A DNA stretch of 64,000 bases from JASLEW01 sp035544895. GTDB taxonomy: Bacteria > Acidobacteriota > Thermoanaerobaculia > Multivoradales > UBA5704. The notes under the pieces were generated by a model. That model made no database searches, was not told where the DNA came from, and saw only the letters and a program-made list of their open reading frames with translations. Location: assembly GCA_035544895.1 (NCBI GenBank), contig DASZZM010000039.1, positions 62,001 to 126,000 on the forward strand, written 5' to 3'. Below, piece after piece: positions 48,353 to 56,638 of this stretch (the stretch's first letter is position 1; each line of letters begins with the position of its first letter). A program made the position numbers and the translations under genes.

Positions 48353-48750
48353 AGGGCGGCGTGGACCAGCCCCAGTCCCAGATCCACTGCCGCCAGGGGA
48401 TAGAGGCCGGCGAGCCCCGGAGCCAGGCGGACCGCCAGCAGCAGCGCCACCCCGCCCGCGATGCGGCCGCCGATCGCCACCGCCACGATGCCGCTGTAGC
48501 GCCGCGTGTCGCGCGCCGCGAGCCCGTAGAGCAGGGCGAGCATCAGCAGCAGGATGGCCAGAATCCACAGGTAGAAGGTCCCCGCCGGCAGGGGCGGCAG
48601 CGGCAGCGCGAGGGTGCGGGCCGGCACCCGCGGGGCCGCCACCATGAGGACCGCGAAGGCCGCGTCGTAGAGCGCTCCGGCGACGAGACTGGCGCGCAGC
48701 AGGGTCAGGCAGCGGAAGCGCAAGGCGAAGTGGGCCATGGAAGGCATCAT
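48331..48750 (-). CDS. small multi-pass membrane protein, unknown
   Basis: The protein has 139 residues with four hydrophobic segments (LLRASLVAGALYDAAFAVLM, TFYLWILAILLLMLALLYGL, IAGGVALLLAVRLAPGLAGL, LAAVDLGLGLVHAALW). It has no charged active-site residues or Cys. It overlaps the mlaE start, so it is translated with the Mla operon, but it is not a known Mla component. Similar short membrane proteins with a first helix starting LLRA are seen in Acidobacteria; I cannot name the family. Confidence 0.7.
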   Translation of the reverse strand: MMPSMAHFALRFRCLTLLRASLVAGALYDAAFAVLMVAAPRVPARTLALPLPPLPAGTFYLWILAILLLMLALLYGLAARDTRRYSGIVAVAIGGRIAGGVALLLAVRLAPGLAGLYPLAAVDLGLGLVHAALWWPARA

Positions 48751-48853
48751 GGTCCCGGAATTCTAGCCCGGGGACGCCTGGACGGCAGCGCGGCGGCAAT
48801 GGAGAATAGACTTCGGTCCAGAGCAGTCTGTCACTCCTCGGCGCTCGCATGCG

Positions 48854-49699
48854 TTGGCACTCAACCAGCCAGAGATCCCGCCCTTGAACGCCGCGGCGCA
48901 GGCGGCGGCCGGTCGCGGGCAGCCGGACGGAGCCAACATACGCAAAATCCTGGCCACCCTGACGGGCAACCTCTATCTCGTCGTGGGGAGCCTGATGTTG
49001 AGCCTGGTGGCCATCGCGGTCGGCTGGCTGCCGCCGCGCGGCAACTGGTCGCTGCTGGTCATGCGCCTGTGGGCCTGCGCGCTGCTGCGCGCCAGCCTCG
49101 TGCGGGTCGACGCCCGCTTCGCGGCCGAGCTCGATCCGCGGGCGAGCTACGTGTTCCTGCCCAACCACCAGAGCATGTTCGACATCCCGGTGTTGCTCGC
49201 GACCGTCCCCGGGCAGGTGCGGCTGATGGCCAAGCGCAGCCTCTTCCGCATCCCGTTTTTCGGGTGGGCCTTGGCCGCCGGCGCCTTCATATCCGTCGAT
49301 CGGAAGGACCGCAGCGGCGCCCGGGAGGCATTTGCCGCCGCGGGCGCCCGGCTGCGGCAGGGGACCTCGATCCTGATGTTTCCCGAGGGCACCCGCTCGT
49401 TGATCGACACGCTGCTGCCCTTCGAGCGCGGCGGTTTCCTGCTCGCCATACGCAGCGGCCTGCCGATCGTGCCGGTGGGCATTCGCGGCACCCGCGCGGT
49501 GCAGCGCAAGGGGAGTTGGGCGATCCGCCCCGGCAAGGTTACCGTGCGTTACGGCGCTCCACTGCGCGTCGAGGACTTCGGCGTGCGGCGCAAGCGCGAG
49601 CTGATAGAGGAAGTCCGCGCGCGCATCGCGGAACTGGCGGAGATCTCCCTCGCCCCTGGGCAGTCAGAGTCGGCGGCCGCGGGCGGCGACGAAGGCTGA
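48854..49699 (+). CDS. plsC: 1-acyl-sn-glycerol-3-phosphate acyltransferase
   Basis: The protein has 281 residues from the TTG at 48854 (a TTG at 48893 is also possible). A membrane helix (LYLVVGSLMLSLVAIAVGWL) is followed by the acyltransferase motifs LPNHQSMFDIPVL (NHxxxxD), KRSLFRIPFFGWALAAGAFI, LMFPEGTRS (the PEGTR block) and VPVGIRGT. It makes phosphatidic acid for phospholipid synthesis, next to the lipid-transport operon on the opposite strand. Confidence 0.9.
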   Translation: MALNQPEIPPLNAAAQAAAGRGQPDGANIRKILATLTGNLYLVVGSLMLSLVAIAVGWLPPRGNWSLLVMRLWACALLRASLVRVDARFAAELDPRASYVFLPNHQSMFDIPVLLATVPGQVRLMAKRSLFRIPFFGWALAAGAFISVDRKDRSGAREAFAAAGARLRQGTSILMFPEGTRSLIDTLLPFERGGFLLAIRSGLPIVPVGIRGTRAVQRKGSWAIRPGKVTVRYGAPLRVEDFGVRRKRELIEEVRARIAELAEISLAPGQSESAAAGGDEG

Positions 49700-49764
49700 T
49701 GAAGATGAATGGAAGGCGGGCTCTTTTCCCGAGACTTTGGGGCCGTCATCGAGGAGAATAAGGC

Positions 49765-51114
49765 ATGCCTCCACCGCTCTGCTTCGTCCTCATGCCGTTC
49801 GGCCAGAAGCCCGACGCCGGCGGCGGCCTGGTGGACTTCGACGCGGTCTACCGCGACCTGATCGCCCCCGCGGTCCGCGAGGCAGGGCTCGAGCCCCTGC
49901 GCGCCGACGAGGAGATGGGGGGCGGGATCATCCACAAGCCGATGTATGAGCGCCTGATCCTCTGCGAGTACGCGGTCGCCGACCTGACCACGGCCAATGC
50001 CAACGTCTACTACGAGCTCGGCCTGCGCCACGCGGTGCGCCCGTGGAGCACCGTCCTGCTGTTTGCCGAGGGCGGGCGCCTCCCCTTCGACGCCGCTCCT
50101 CTCCGCGCCATGCCCTACCGGCTGGCGCCCTCGGGCGCGCCGGTCGACCTCGACACCGCGCGGTCGGGGCTCGTCGCGCGCCTGCAGGAGGCCCGGCGGG
50201 CGGCTCGCGACCGGCCGGCCGCCGACAGCCCGCTCTACCAGCTCGTCGACGGCTATCCCAGCGGCATCGACCATCAACGGACCGACGTCTTCCGCGACCA
50301 GGTGCGCTACTCGGCGGACCAGAAGGCGCGGCTCGCCGCCGCACGCCGAGAGGGCGCCGGCGCGCTGGCCGCGATCGAGACGGAGCTCGGACCGCTCGCC
50401 GACGTGGAGTCGGGGGTGGTAATCGACCTCTTCCTGTCGTATCGCGCCGTCAAAGCCTGGGAACGGATGATCGAGCTCGAAACGAAGATGCCGCGGCCCC
50501 TCGCCGAAACCATCCTCGTGCAGGAGCAGCTCGCGCTGGCGCTCAATCGCGCCGGGCGGGGAGAGGAGGCGGAGCGGGTCCTGCTCGCCCTGCTCGCCAA
50601 GCGCGGCCCGAGCAGCGAGACCTGCGGGATCCTCGGCCGGGTCTACAAGGACCGCTGGGAGAAGGCGGCGAAAGCGGGGGAACCCTACCTCGCCGCCGGC
50701 CTTCTCGGCAAGGCGATCGACGCCTACCGCCGCGGCTTCGAGGCCGACTGGCGCGACGCCTACCCGGGAGTCAACGCGGTGACGCTCATGGAGATCAAGG
50801 ACCCGCCCGACCCTGCCCGCCACGAGATCCTGCCCGTCGTCTCCTACGCCGTCGAGCGGCGCATCGCTTCAGCCGCGCCCGACTACTGGGACTTCGCCAC
50901 CCGCCTCGAGCTCGCCGTCCTCGGCAAGGACGAGGCGCGGGCGGCCGCCGCTCTCGCCGACACCCTGGCCTCGGTGCGCGAGGTCTGGGAGCCCGAGACC
51001 ACCGCCCGCAACCTCCGCCTCATCCGCGAAGCGCGGGAGCGCCGCGGCGAGCGCCTCCCCTGGGCGCGCGAGCTGGAGGAGGCGCTCGACCGGCGCGCCC
51101 GCGCTGGGGGCTAG
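49765..51114 (+). CDS. DRHyd/TIR-like-fold domain fused to TPR-S (TRAF-binding-like) domain
   Basis: The protein has 449 residues. The N-terminal domain (1-120) starts CFVLMPFGQKP and has DFDAVYRDLIAPAVREAGLE, RADEEMGGG and the key LTTANANVYYELGLRHAV, in which Glu84 is at the position of the catalytic Glu of deoxyribosyltransferase-fold (DRHyd) enzymes, relatives of TIR and SLOG. Residues about 200-440 are helical repeats like the TPR-S (DUF4071, TRAF-binding-like) domain. In animals ASK1/MAP3K5 has the same pair before its kinase domain. Burroughs and Aravind proposed such bacterial proteins as conflict-system components; whether this one is catalytic is not known. A GAGGAGAA site precedes the ATG. 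Confidence 0.82.
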   Translation: MPPPLCFVLMPFGQKPDAGGGLVDFDAVYRDLIAPAVREAGLEPLRADEEMGGGIIHKPMYERLILCEYAVADLTTANANVYYELGLRHAVRPWSTVLLFAEGGRLPFDAAPLRAMPYRLAPSGAPVDLDTARSGLVARLQEARRAARDRPAADSPLYQLVDGYPSGIDHQRTDVFRDQVRYSADQKARLAAARREGAGALAAIETELGPLADVESGVVIDLFLSYRAVKAWERMIELETKMPRPLAETILVQEQLALALNRAGRGEEAERVLLALLAKRGPSSETCGILGRVYKDRWEKAAKAGEPYLAAGLLGKAIDAYRRGFEADWRDAYPGVNAVTLMEIKDPPDPARHEILPVVSYAVERRIASAAPDYWDFATRLELAVLGKDEARAAAALADTLASVREVWEPETTARNLRLIREARERRGERLPWARELEEALDRRARAGG

Positions 51115-51235
51115 AGCCGCGCGGTCGAGACCCGCCGGCGCGACGCCGTTGCAAGGTCATGGCGGAGGCGAAGAGATCGTCGAGCGTCTGCCACCGGGCT
51201 GCCGGCAGCCGCGAGAAGTGAGAGAGGGGCGACGT

Positions 51236-52048
51236 TTGCCGAAACTTCCTTTGTTTCTCGGCCTCGTCGCTGTGGCGCTCCTCGCGGTCTATTGGAGTCT
51301 TCTGTTCCTGACACAACGTTCGTTGCTCTTCCCCGCCCCGATGGCCGCGGGCGCGCCGGTGCGCCCGGTCGATGCCGAGCAGCTATGGCTCGCAACCGGC
51401 TTCGGGCGCATAGAGGCCTGGTTTCTTCCCCCAACCGGTCCGACCGCCGCCGCGATTCCGCTCATCATCTTCACCCACGGGAACGGTGAATTGATCGACT
51501 TCTGGCCGGCGGCGTTCGACGAGCCACGACGCTGGGGGATCGGTGTCTTGCTGGTCGAGTACCCGGGTTACGGCCGGTCGCCAGGCCGCGCCTCGGAAAC
51601 GACGATCACTCGCGGAGTGCTGGCGGCCTTCGACTGGGCCCGCGGACATCAGGGCATCGATCCAGGTCGGATCGTGGCTTACGGCCGATCGGTCGGCGGC
51701 GGAGCGGCTTGCCAGCTCGCGGCACGGCGTGCAGTGTCAGCTCTCGTCCTGGAATCGACCTTTACGAGTATCCGTTCCTTCGCCCGGGGCTTCGGCGCGC
51801 CAGCTTTTCTGGTTCGTGATCCGTTCGACAACCTTGCCGTCGTCCGGGAATATCGCGGGCCGCTCCTGCTCCTTCATGGCAGCCACGACGACGTCATCGT
51901 CCCCAGCCACAGCCAGGCGCTCGCCGCGGCCGCCCGGCAGGCCGAGCTGCACCTGCTGCCATGTGGACACAACGACTGTCCTCCGCAGTGGCCGCTGCTC
52001 CACGCCTTCCTGGCGCGCCACGGCCTCCTCCCCTCGCCACGACGATAA
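51236..52048 (+). CDS. membrane-anchored alpha/beta hydrolase
   Basis: The protein has 270 residues from the TTG at 51236, with AGAGAGGGG upstream; an upstream ATG at 51149 would precede the anchor by 30 polar residues. A single N-terminal helix (LPLFLGLVAVALLAVYWSLLFL) is followed by the hydrolase core: FTHGNGE (oxyanion hole), the nucleophile elbow AYGRSVGGGAACQ, acid GSHDDVIV and CGHND. It resembles the BEM46/FrsA-like branch. It is located 122 bp after the DRHyd-TPR-S gene and could be its effector partner; this is only an inference. Confidence 0.85.
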   Translation: MPKLPLFLGLVAVALLAVYWSLLFLTQRSLLFPAPMAAGAPVRPVDAEQLWLATGFGRIEAWFLPPTGPTAAAIPLIIFTHGNGELIDFWPAAFDEPRRWGIGVLLVEYPGYGRSPGRASETTITRGVLAAFDWARGHQGIDPGRIVAYGRSVGGGAACQLAARRAVSALVLESTFTSIRSFARGFGAPAFLVRDPFDNLAVVREYRGPLLLLHGSHDDVIVPSHSQALAAAARQAELHLLPCGHNDCPPQWPLLHAFLARHGLLPSPRR

Positions 52049-52057
52049 GCTAAGCGC

Positions 52058-52117
52058 GTGGTGATCCGTTGGACGGCGTCCGGCCCCGCCGAGGTCGAGA
52101 TCTGCGACTACCACTGA
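52058..52117 (+). pseudogene. higB toxin remnant (last 19 codons)
   Basis: The frame just after the hydrolase stop reads RVVIRWTASGPAEVEICDYH*, the characteristic C-terminal end of HigB/RelE-type toxins (R-x-x-F-x-W...G..DVEI-DYH). Everything upstream is missing, replaced by the hydrolase end. The antitoxin remnant follows 9 bp later, as in intact higBA operons. Confidence 0.65.
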
Positions 52118-52126
52118 GGTGCCATC

Positions 52127-52330
52127 ATGAGCGTGACCACGAGGCGAAGGGAACCCACGACGCCGGGCGAGATCCTGCGGGAGGAATTCCTGGTCCCTCT
52201 GCGCGTCGAGCTGCTGAGGGACACGGACGATCAGCCGTTGCCCGACCGGGTACTCACCGCTGCCTCCCCCGGCGCCTTTAGCGGCCGGAGGCCACTCCCG
52301 GTCAGGTGTAGGTCTGGCGCCGGCGGATGA
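52127..52330 (+). pseudogene. higA antitoxin remnant (N-terminal 25 codons)
   Basis: ATG at 52127: MSVTTRRREPTTPGEILREE, then FLVPL, is the invariant opening of HigA-type antitoxins (TTPGEILREEFL-PLG). After about residue 27 the reading frame loses HTH similarity and runs out at 52330, overlapping the convergent ABC permease. With the higB remnant this is a dead toxin-antitoxin locus. Confidence 0.65.
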
Positions 52331-53966
52331 GGCTGGCGACGGCCAGCAGGGCCGCGGCGAGGGCGAGGTAGAGGAGGGGGTGGACGGCGGGTCGGGGGGC
52401 GGAGAGGCAGGTGAAGTCGAGCAGCGCGACGCGGTTCATCGGGCCGCAGTACCAGAGGAGAAGGTAGACGATCTCGAAAAGGCGGGGCGAGCCGCTGGCG
52501 GCGCCGAGGGCGAGGGCGAGGCTGGGGACGAAAAGGCAGCCCGCGAGCCAGCCCGTGAGGCCGGCGGCGTCGCTGGCGAAGGCAAGCCGGAGCGCCACGC
52601 CGGCGCCGGCGGCCGCGGCGACCAGGACTCCGGCGGCCCAGATCGCGGCGGCGTGCCGCCATGGAGAGCTGGCGCCGGCAACGATGAGCTCCCGGGTTCC
52701 GTGCCGAGTCTCGCGGGTGCCCATGGCCGAGAAGAGCGGCAGAGGCCAGATCCAGGCCAGCGCGAGCAGGGTGCCGCGGGCCTCGCCCGCGGGCACCGCC
52801 AGGCCAGCCACCACGAGCGCGGCCGCGCCGGCGAACCACCAGCGGCTGCGCCCCTTGACCATCAGCCTGACCTCGGCCGCCACGAGGACGGCGGCGCCGC
52901 CGCCTAAGCGCCGGGCAGCGACCCGGCGCGCCAGAATCGACCGCTGGGCAGGGACCCAGAGCGCCAGAATTGATTGCCGGGCAGCGACCCGGCGCGCCAG
53001 AATCGACCGCTGGGCAGGGACCCAGCGCGTCAGGATCGACCGCCGGACATGGACCCGGCGCCGGCGCGGCGCGGCGGGCGCCAGCCCAGGCGTGGACGGG
53101 GGCGACCTCTCGCCGCGCGGCCGCTCGCGTGCCGGATCGAAACGGGAGAAGGGGAGGGCGGCCAAGAGGGCCAGGGCGGCAGCGGCCGCGAGCCAGGTCA
53201 ACCGGCGCGCCGCCAGCCCGGTGGTCCACGCGACCCCCTGCCAGGTAAAGGCGGCGCGGATATCGGCGCCCGGGCCGAGATTGAGCGACAGTCCTCTCTC
53301 TTTGCCATCGGCTGTAGGGCCGAGGTAACGCTCCAGGCTGGCGTGCACGGCGCCGATCCCGACGAGGTCGCCGGCGGGCACCAGGATGGAGGCGCTGATA
53401 GCGGCGGTCCACAGGAAGAAATACAGGACGTTGCCCAGCGTGCCGCGCAGCCAGCTCACGGCCTCGAAGAAGACCGCGGCGGCGGCCGTCAGAGCGATCG
53501 GCGGCAGCGCCAGCCAGGCGATGGGGGCGAGCAGCGCGGCCAGGTCGAGCCGGCGGTCTTCGCCGGCAAGGAGTTGCAGCACGGCCGCCGCCAGCGCCAG
53601 AAGCGCGACGATCACCGCTAAGAGCAGGAAGTTCGACAGTGCCTTGCCCATGGTGTAGGCGCGGCGCGACAAGGGAGTCGCGGCAAGAATCTCACCCACT
53701 CCCGTCCGCCGGTCCCACTCGAGGGTGTTCTTGACCAGGTAGAAACCGGCCAGTGGAAGGAGCGTGCCGATGAAGAGACCCATCAGAGTCCCCATCCATG
53801 CCGAGTTGAGCACGCCGCGCTGCCCGGCAATGCTCAGGTGGACGTAGCCGGCGTTGATCAGGTAGCAGAAATAGAGGGTCGCCGCCAGGGTGAGGAGGAA
53901 GCTGGACCGCCGCGCCCGCTCCCGGAAATCGGCGCGCGCCAGCTCGGCCACCGCCCGTGAGCTCAC
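52302..53966 (-). CDS. ABC-2-type exporter permease
   Basis: The protein has 554 residues. The GTG start overlaps the ATPase stop (GTGA). About ten hydrophobic segments lie in two halves: FLLTLAATLYFCYLINAGYV to about 330, and AAVLVAAEVRLMVKG to the C-terminus. The two halves are joined by a low-complexity basic linker (about 320-365) containing several copies of an 11-residue repeat, QRSILARRVAA / QRSILALWVPA, encoded by the 33 bp DNA repeat 52910-53074. With the ATPase it forms an ABC-2-type exporter; the substrate is unknown. Confidence 0.85.
   Translation of the reverse strand: MSSRAVAELARADFRERARRSSFLLTLAATLYFCYLINAGYVHLSIAGQRGVLNSAWMGTLMGLFIGTLLPLAGFYLVKNTLEWDRRTGVGEILAATPLSRRAYTMGKALSNFLLLAVIVALLALAAAVLQLLAGEDRRLDLAALLAPIAWLALPPIALTAAAAVFFEAVSWLRGTLGNVLYFFLWTAAISASILVPAGDLVGIGAVHASLERYLGPTADGKERGLSLNLGPGADIRAAFTWQGVAWTTGLAARRLTWLAAAAALALLAALPFSRFDPARERPRGERSPPSTPGLAPAAPRRRRVHVRRSILTRWVPAQRSILARRVAARQSILALWVPAQRSILARRVAARRLGGGAAVLVAAEVRLMVKGRSRWWFAGAAALVVAGLAVPAGEARGTLLALAWIWPLPLFSAMGTRETRHGTRELIVAGASSPWRHAAAIWAAGVLVAAAAGAGVALRLAFASDAAGLTGWLAGCLFVPSLALALGAASGSPRLFEIVYLLLWYCGPMNRVALLDFTCLSAPRPAVHPLLYLALAAALLAVASLIRRRQTYT
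52910..53074. repeat. 33 bp tandem repeat (5 units) in permease linker
   Basis: Five units of 33 bp begin at 52910, 52943, 52976, 53009 and 53042. Two subtypes alternate: GCCGGGCAGCGACCCGGCGC and GCTGGGCAGGGACCCAGCGC, each with a CGG/CCG hairpin core, joined by CGCCAGAATCGACC. Thirty-three is a multiple of three, so the frame survives. The pattern indicates slippage or a short palindromic element amplified in the linker. Confidence 0.8.
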
Positions 53967-54853
53967 GCCGCGGCTCTCTGCCGCGCCGCCGCGACACGGT
54001 GGAGATAGGCATCCTCGAGGGTGGGTGGCAGGGCGGTCGCCGCGAGGCCAGGGGGCTGCTCGGCGACGACGCGCAGCTGGATGCCGTCGCCGCGCCGCAT
54101 GGTGCCGCTGACCAGCCAGCGCTCGCGCGCCGCCGCCAGCTCGGCGCTCGGCACGGTCCATCCCCAGACGCGCCCGGCTACCGCGCGCAGCAGCTCTTCA
54201 GGCGCGGCGCGGACGACCAGGCGCCCGCGGTCGATGACCGCGATGTCAGTGGCCACCGACTCGACGTCCGACACGATGTGGGTGGAAAGGATGACGATCC
54301 GCTCGCCGGAGAGCTCGGCGAGGAGGTTGCGGAAACGCACCCGCTCTTCGGGATCGAGCCCCACCGTCGGCTCGTCGACGATCAGCAGGCGGGGGTCGTT
54401 GAGCAGCGCCTGCGCGATGCCGACTCGCTGCTTCATGCCTCCCGAGAAGTCGCCGAGCGGCCGGTCTGCCGCCGCGCCGAGGCCGACCAGGTCGAGGAGC
54501 TCGCGGATGCGCGCGCGGGCGTGGCGGGCCGCGAGTCCTTTGACCGCGGCCAGGTACTCGAGGAACTCGCTGGCCGACAGATTAGGGTAGACGCCGAAGT
54601 CCTGCGGCAGGTAGCCGAGCGCCTGGCGCAACGCCCGCGGATGGCGCCCGACGTCCTCACCGTTCCAGCGCACCACGCCGGTCGAAGGACGCGTGACCGT
54701 GGCGAGGATGCGCATCAGCGTCGACTTGCCGGCGCCGTTCGGTCCCAGCAGGCCGAGGATCCCGGCCTCGAGCCGCAAGCTGAAGTCGACCAGTGCCTGC
54801 GTGCCGCCGCGGTAAGTCTTGCCGACCCGATCGATCTCCAGCCGTATCGTCAT
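53963..54853 (-). CDS. ABC transporter ATP-binding protein (ABC-2 exporter type)
   Basis: The protein has 296 residues from the ATG at 54853. Walker A GPNGAGKSTLMR, Q-loop LPQDFGVYP, signature FSGGMKQRVGIAQALL, Walker B LLIVDEPTVGLD and H-loop STHIV are intact. A C-terminal extension (about 210-296) is typical of drug/lipid exporter ATPases of the CcmA/NatA type. It is coupled with the downstream permease by a 4 bp overlap. Confidence 0.93.
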   Translation of the reverse strand: MTIRLEIDRVGKTYRGGTQALVDFSLRLEAGILGLLGPNGAGKSTLMRILATVTRPSTGVVRWNGEDVGRHPRALRQALGYLPQDFGVYPNLSASEFLEYLAAVKGLAARHARARIRELLDLVGLGAAADRPLGDFSGGMKQRVGIAQALLNDPRLLIVDEPTVGLDPEERVRFRNLLAELSGERIVILSTHIVSDVESVATDIAVIDRGRLVVRAAPEELLRAVAGRVWGWTVPSAELAAARERWLVSGTMRRGDGIQLRVVAEQPPGLAATALPPTLEDAYLHRVAAARQRAAA

Positions 54854-54910
54854 CGATTGATTTACGCTGCGGGCGCCGACAAGTTGCCGGTCCGGCGGCG
54901 GGCTGGTGGC

Positions 54911-54961
54911 TAGAGCGAAACTCGTTGGTGCGCGAGGGGAGGGGGCGTCCCCTTCCCCCCC
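54911..54961 (-). repeat. dispersed GGGGACGCCCC hairpin element, copy 3
   Basis: On the minus strand: GGGGGGAAGGGGACGCCCCC, then TCCCCTCGCGCACC, then AACGAGTTTCGCTCTAGCC. It lies between the diguanylate cyclase stop and the ABC ATPase start, both on the minus strand, in a 212 bp gap with no other feature. Confidence 0.6.
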
Positions 54962-55065
54962 GGAGGGGAGGGAAGGGGATCGAGGGGTTGCGGGGGGCGA
55001 TCCGATAGATTGGAGGCCGCCACCGCCAATCAGCGAGCGCGGTTTCCCCGGGGCCGTCCACCCGG

Positions 55066-56208
55066 TCATGCGGCCCAAACATTATCGCGCGAGCGGCCTT
55101 CCAGCTTGCTGCGGTAGAGGGCTTCGTCGGCGCGGCGGGTGACCTCGGACAGCGTCCTGCCATGCTTGGGGCAGGCCGCCACTCCCATCGAGACCGAGAT
55201 CGGCAGCACCGCGTTGCCGTCGATCTTGAGGGGATGGTCGCCGAGATAGGAGCGCACCCGGCGGCAATAGGCCAGGGCGCCTGCTTCGGAGGCGTTGGCC
55301 AGCCGGACGATGAACTCGTCGCCGCCGATGCGTGAGCACAGGTCGTCGCTGCGCGCGGCGCTGCGAATGGCGTCGGCGACGGTGCGGATCAGCTCCGAGC
55401 CGATGGCATGGCCGTGCGTGTCGTTGACCGACTTCAGGCGGTCCGCGTCCACCATGACGATGGTGTAGGGCCCTCCCAGCTTGTCGCGGAGGTCGGCGGC
55501 CGAGGTGAAGTAGCGCACGTTGGGCAGTCCGGTCAGGCCGTCGGTGTGCGCCTGAAGGAAAAGCGAGCGATGAAGGTTGGCCCCCAGCGCGCCGGTCTCG
55601 GCCGAGAAGTAGGCGACCAGCCATACCCCGGTGAGCGGCCATACCAGGTTGACCGCGAAATCCGCCCACTCGCGGCGTGGCGCCAGGCCGAGAGTCGTGC
55701 CGACGCCGGCGCCGAGCGGCAGGATGATGCCGAGCACCAGCAGAGTGGCGGCCCCCGCCTTGCCATAGGTCTGGGCGCGGCTGGTCGATGGCGTGCTGGC
55801 GAAGATGACCATGTAGTAGAGGAAGAAGAACGGGCTTCGCCCTGCGCCCGTGAACAGGACTACGGCGGTGATCCAGGAGAGATCGATGCCGGTCTCGGCC
55901 CACATCCGCTCCTCCAGGGAGAAGCGGGCGAAGAGCCGCGAGTGCAGCGCCAGGGTGTAGAGCACCATGCTGCCGGCCAGCACGAGGAGAGTGGCGAGCT
56001 CCGGGGAGAGCGAGAGCCGGAAGCCGCCACTCCACGGCGACCGCGGGTTGGCGTCTTCCGATACCAAGGCATAGAGGATGACGAGCGCCGCCGCCAGCCA
56101 GTGGAGATTGCGCACCAGCGCGGAGTAGGAGGCAAAGCGCTCCCGCTCGATGGCCGCGAGGGCGCCGGAGCCCTCCAGCGTGCGGAACGCGGTCTCTTCG
56201 TGAGGCAT
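55066..56208 (-). CDS. membrane diguanylate cyclase (GGDEF)
   Basis: The protein has 380 residues from the ATG at 56208. About six membrane segments (35-225) are followed by a GGDEF domain with an intact active site (RIGGDEFIVRLANAS) and an inhibitory RxxD site: RSDD lies exactly five residues before GGDEF. It makes cyclic di-GMP from GTP and should be product-inhibited. There is no EAL domain. A gap of 72 bp separates it from the small hypothetical gene upstream. Its sensory input is unknown. Confidence 0.93.
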   Translation of the reverse strand: MPHEETAFRTLEGSGALAAIERERFASYSALVRNLHWLAAALVILYALVSEDANPRSPWSGGFRLSLSPELATLLVLAGSMVLYTLALHSRLFARFSLEERMWAETGIDLSWITAVVLFTGAGRSPFFFLYYMVIFASTPSTSRAQTYGKAGAATLLVLGIILPLGAGVGTTLGLAPRREWADFAVNLVWPLTGVWLVAYFSAETGALGANLHRSLFLQAHTDGLTGLPNVRYFTSAADLRDKLGGPYTIVMVDADRLKSVNDTHGHAIGSELIRTVADAIRSAARSDDLCSRIGGDEFIVRLANASEAGALAYCRRVRSYLGDHPLKIDGNAVLPISVSMGVAACPKHGRTLSEVTRRADEALYRSKLEGRSRDNVWAA

Positions 56209-56280
56209 GTGACGCTCCGTCGGCTCCCGCGATGATACCAAGGATGCCGGAGCACGGTCTGGCAAGTGTTTCCAGCCGCG

Positions 56281-56568
56281 TCAGACGGCGCGCAAAGGCT
56301 TCCTCGGGAGCAGGGCGGCGCGATGCAGCAGGCGAAGGCGGGCGGCGGAGAGCGCACGCCGGCCCGGTCCGGGGGGTGGCAGCCGGCGCAGGTTGGTGAG
56401 CGGGACGAGGACTCCCGCGATGGGGTTGAGCGCGGTCAGCTCGCGCGGAGTGAGGGGGCGGACACTGAAGACCGGGCGCCGCATCCGGGCGGCCGCGGTC
56501 GGATCGCAGCCGCGCTCGAGAAAGGCCGAGAGCAGCCAGCATCCGAGGGTACGCCGGGCCGCGTTCAC
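56281..56568 (-). CDS. small basic hypothetical protein
   Basis: The protein has 95 residues from a GTG at 56568. It is rich in Arg, Leu and Pro (RRLPPPGPGRRALSAARLRL) and shows no domain. Base composition and codon use are like the neighbours. The overlap with shadow frames makes me unsure it is real. It lies between the cyclase and the phosphatase genes, both on the same strand. Confidence 0.3.
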   Translation of the reverse strand: MNAARRTLGCWLLSAFLERGCDPTAAARMRRPVFSVRPLTPRELTALNPIAGVLVPLTNLRRLPPPGPGRRALSAARLRLLHRAALLPRKPLRAV

Positions 56569-56597
56569 ACGTCCATTCTAGCCCCTACCGGCTGTGC

Positions 56598-56638
56598 CGA
56601 CCCCCGCCCTCTCGCGCACCTACGAGTTTCCTTCTAGC
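56598..56638 (+). repeat. partial dispersed GGGGACGCCCC element, copy 4
   Basis: CGACCCCCGCCCTCTCGCGC, then ACCTACGAGTTTCCTTCTAGC, matches the 3' two thirds of copy 3 (TCGCGCACC, ACGAGTTTC, CTAGC), without the 5' hairpin half. It ends on the stop codon of the convergent-side phosphatase gene. Confidence 0.5.
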
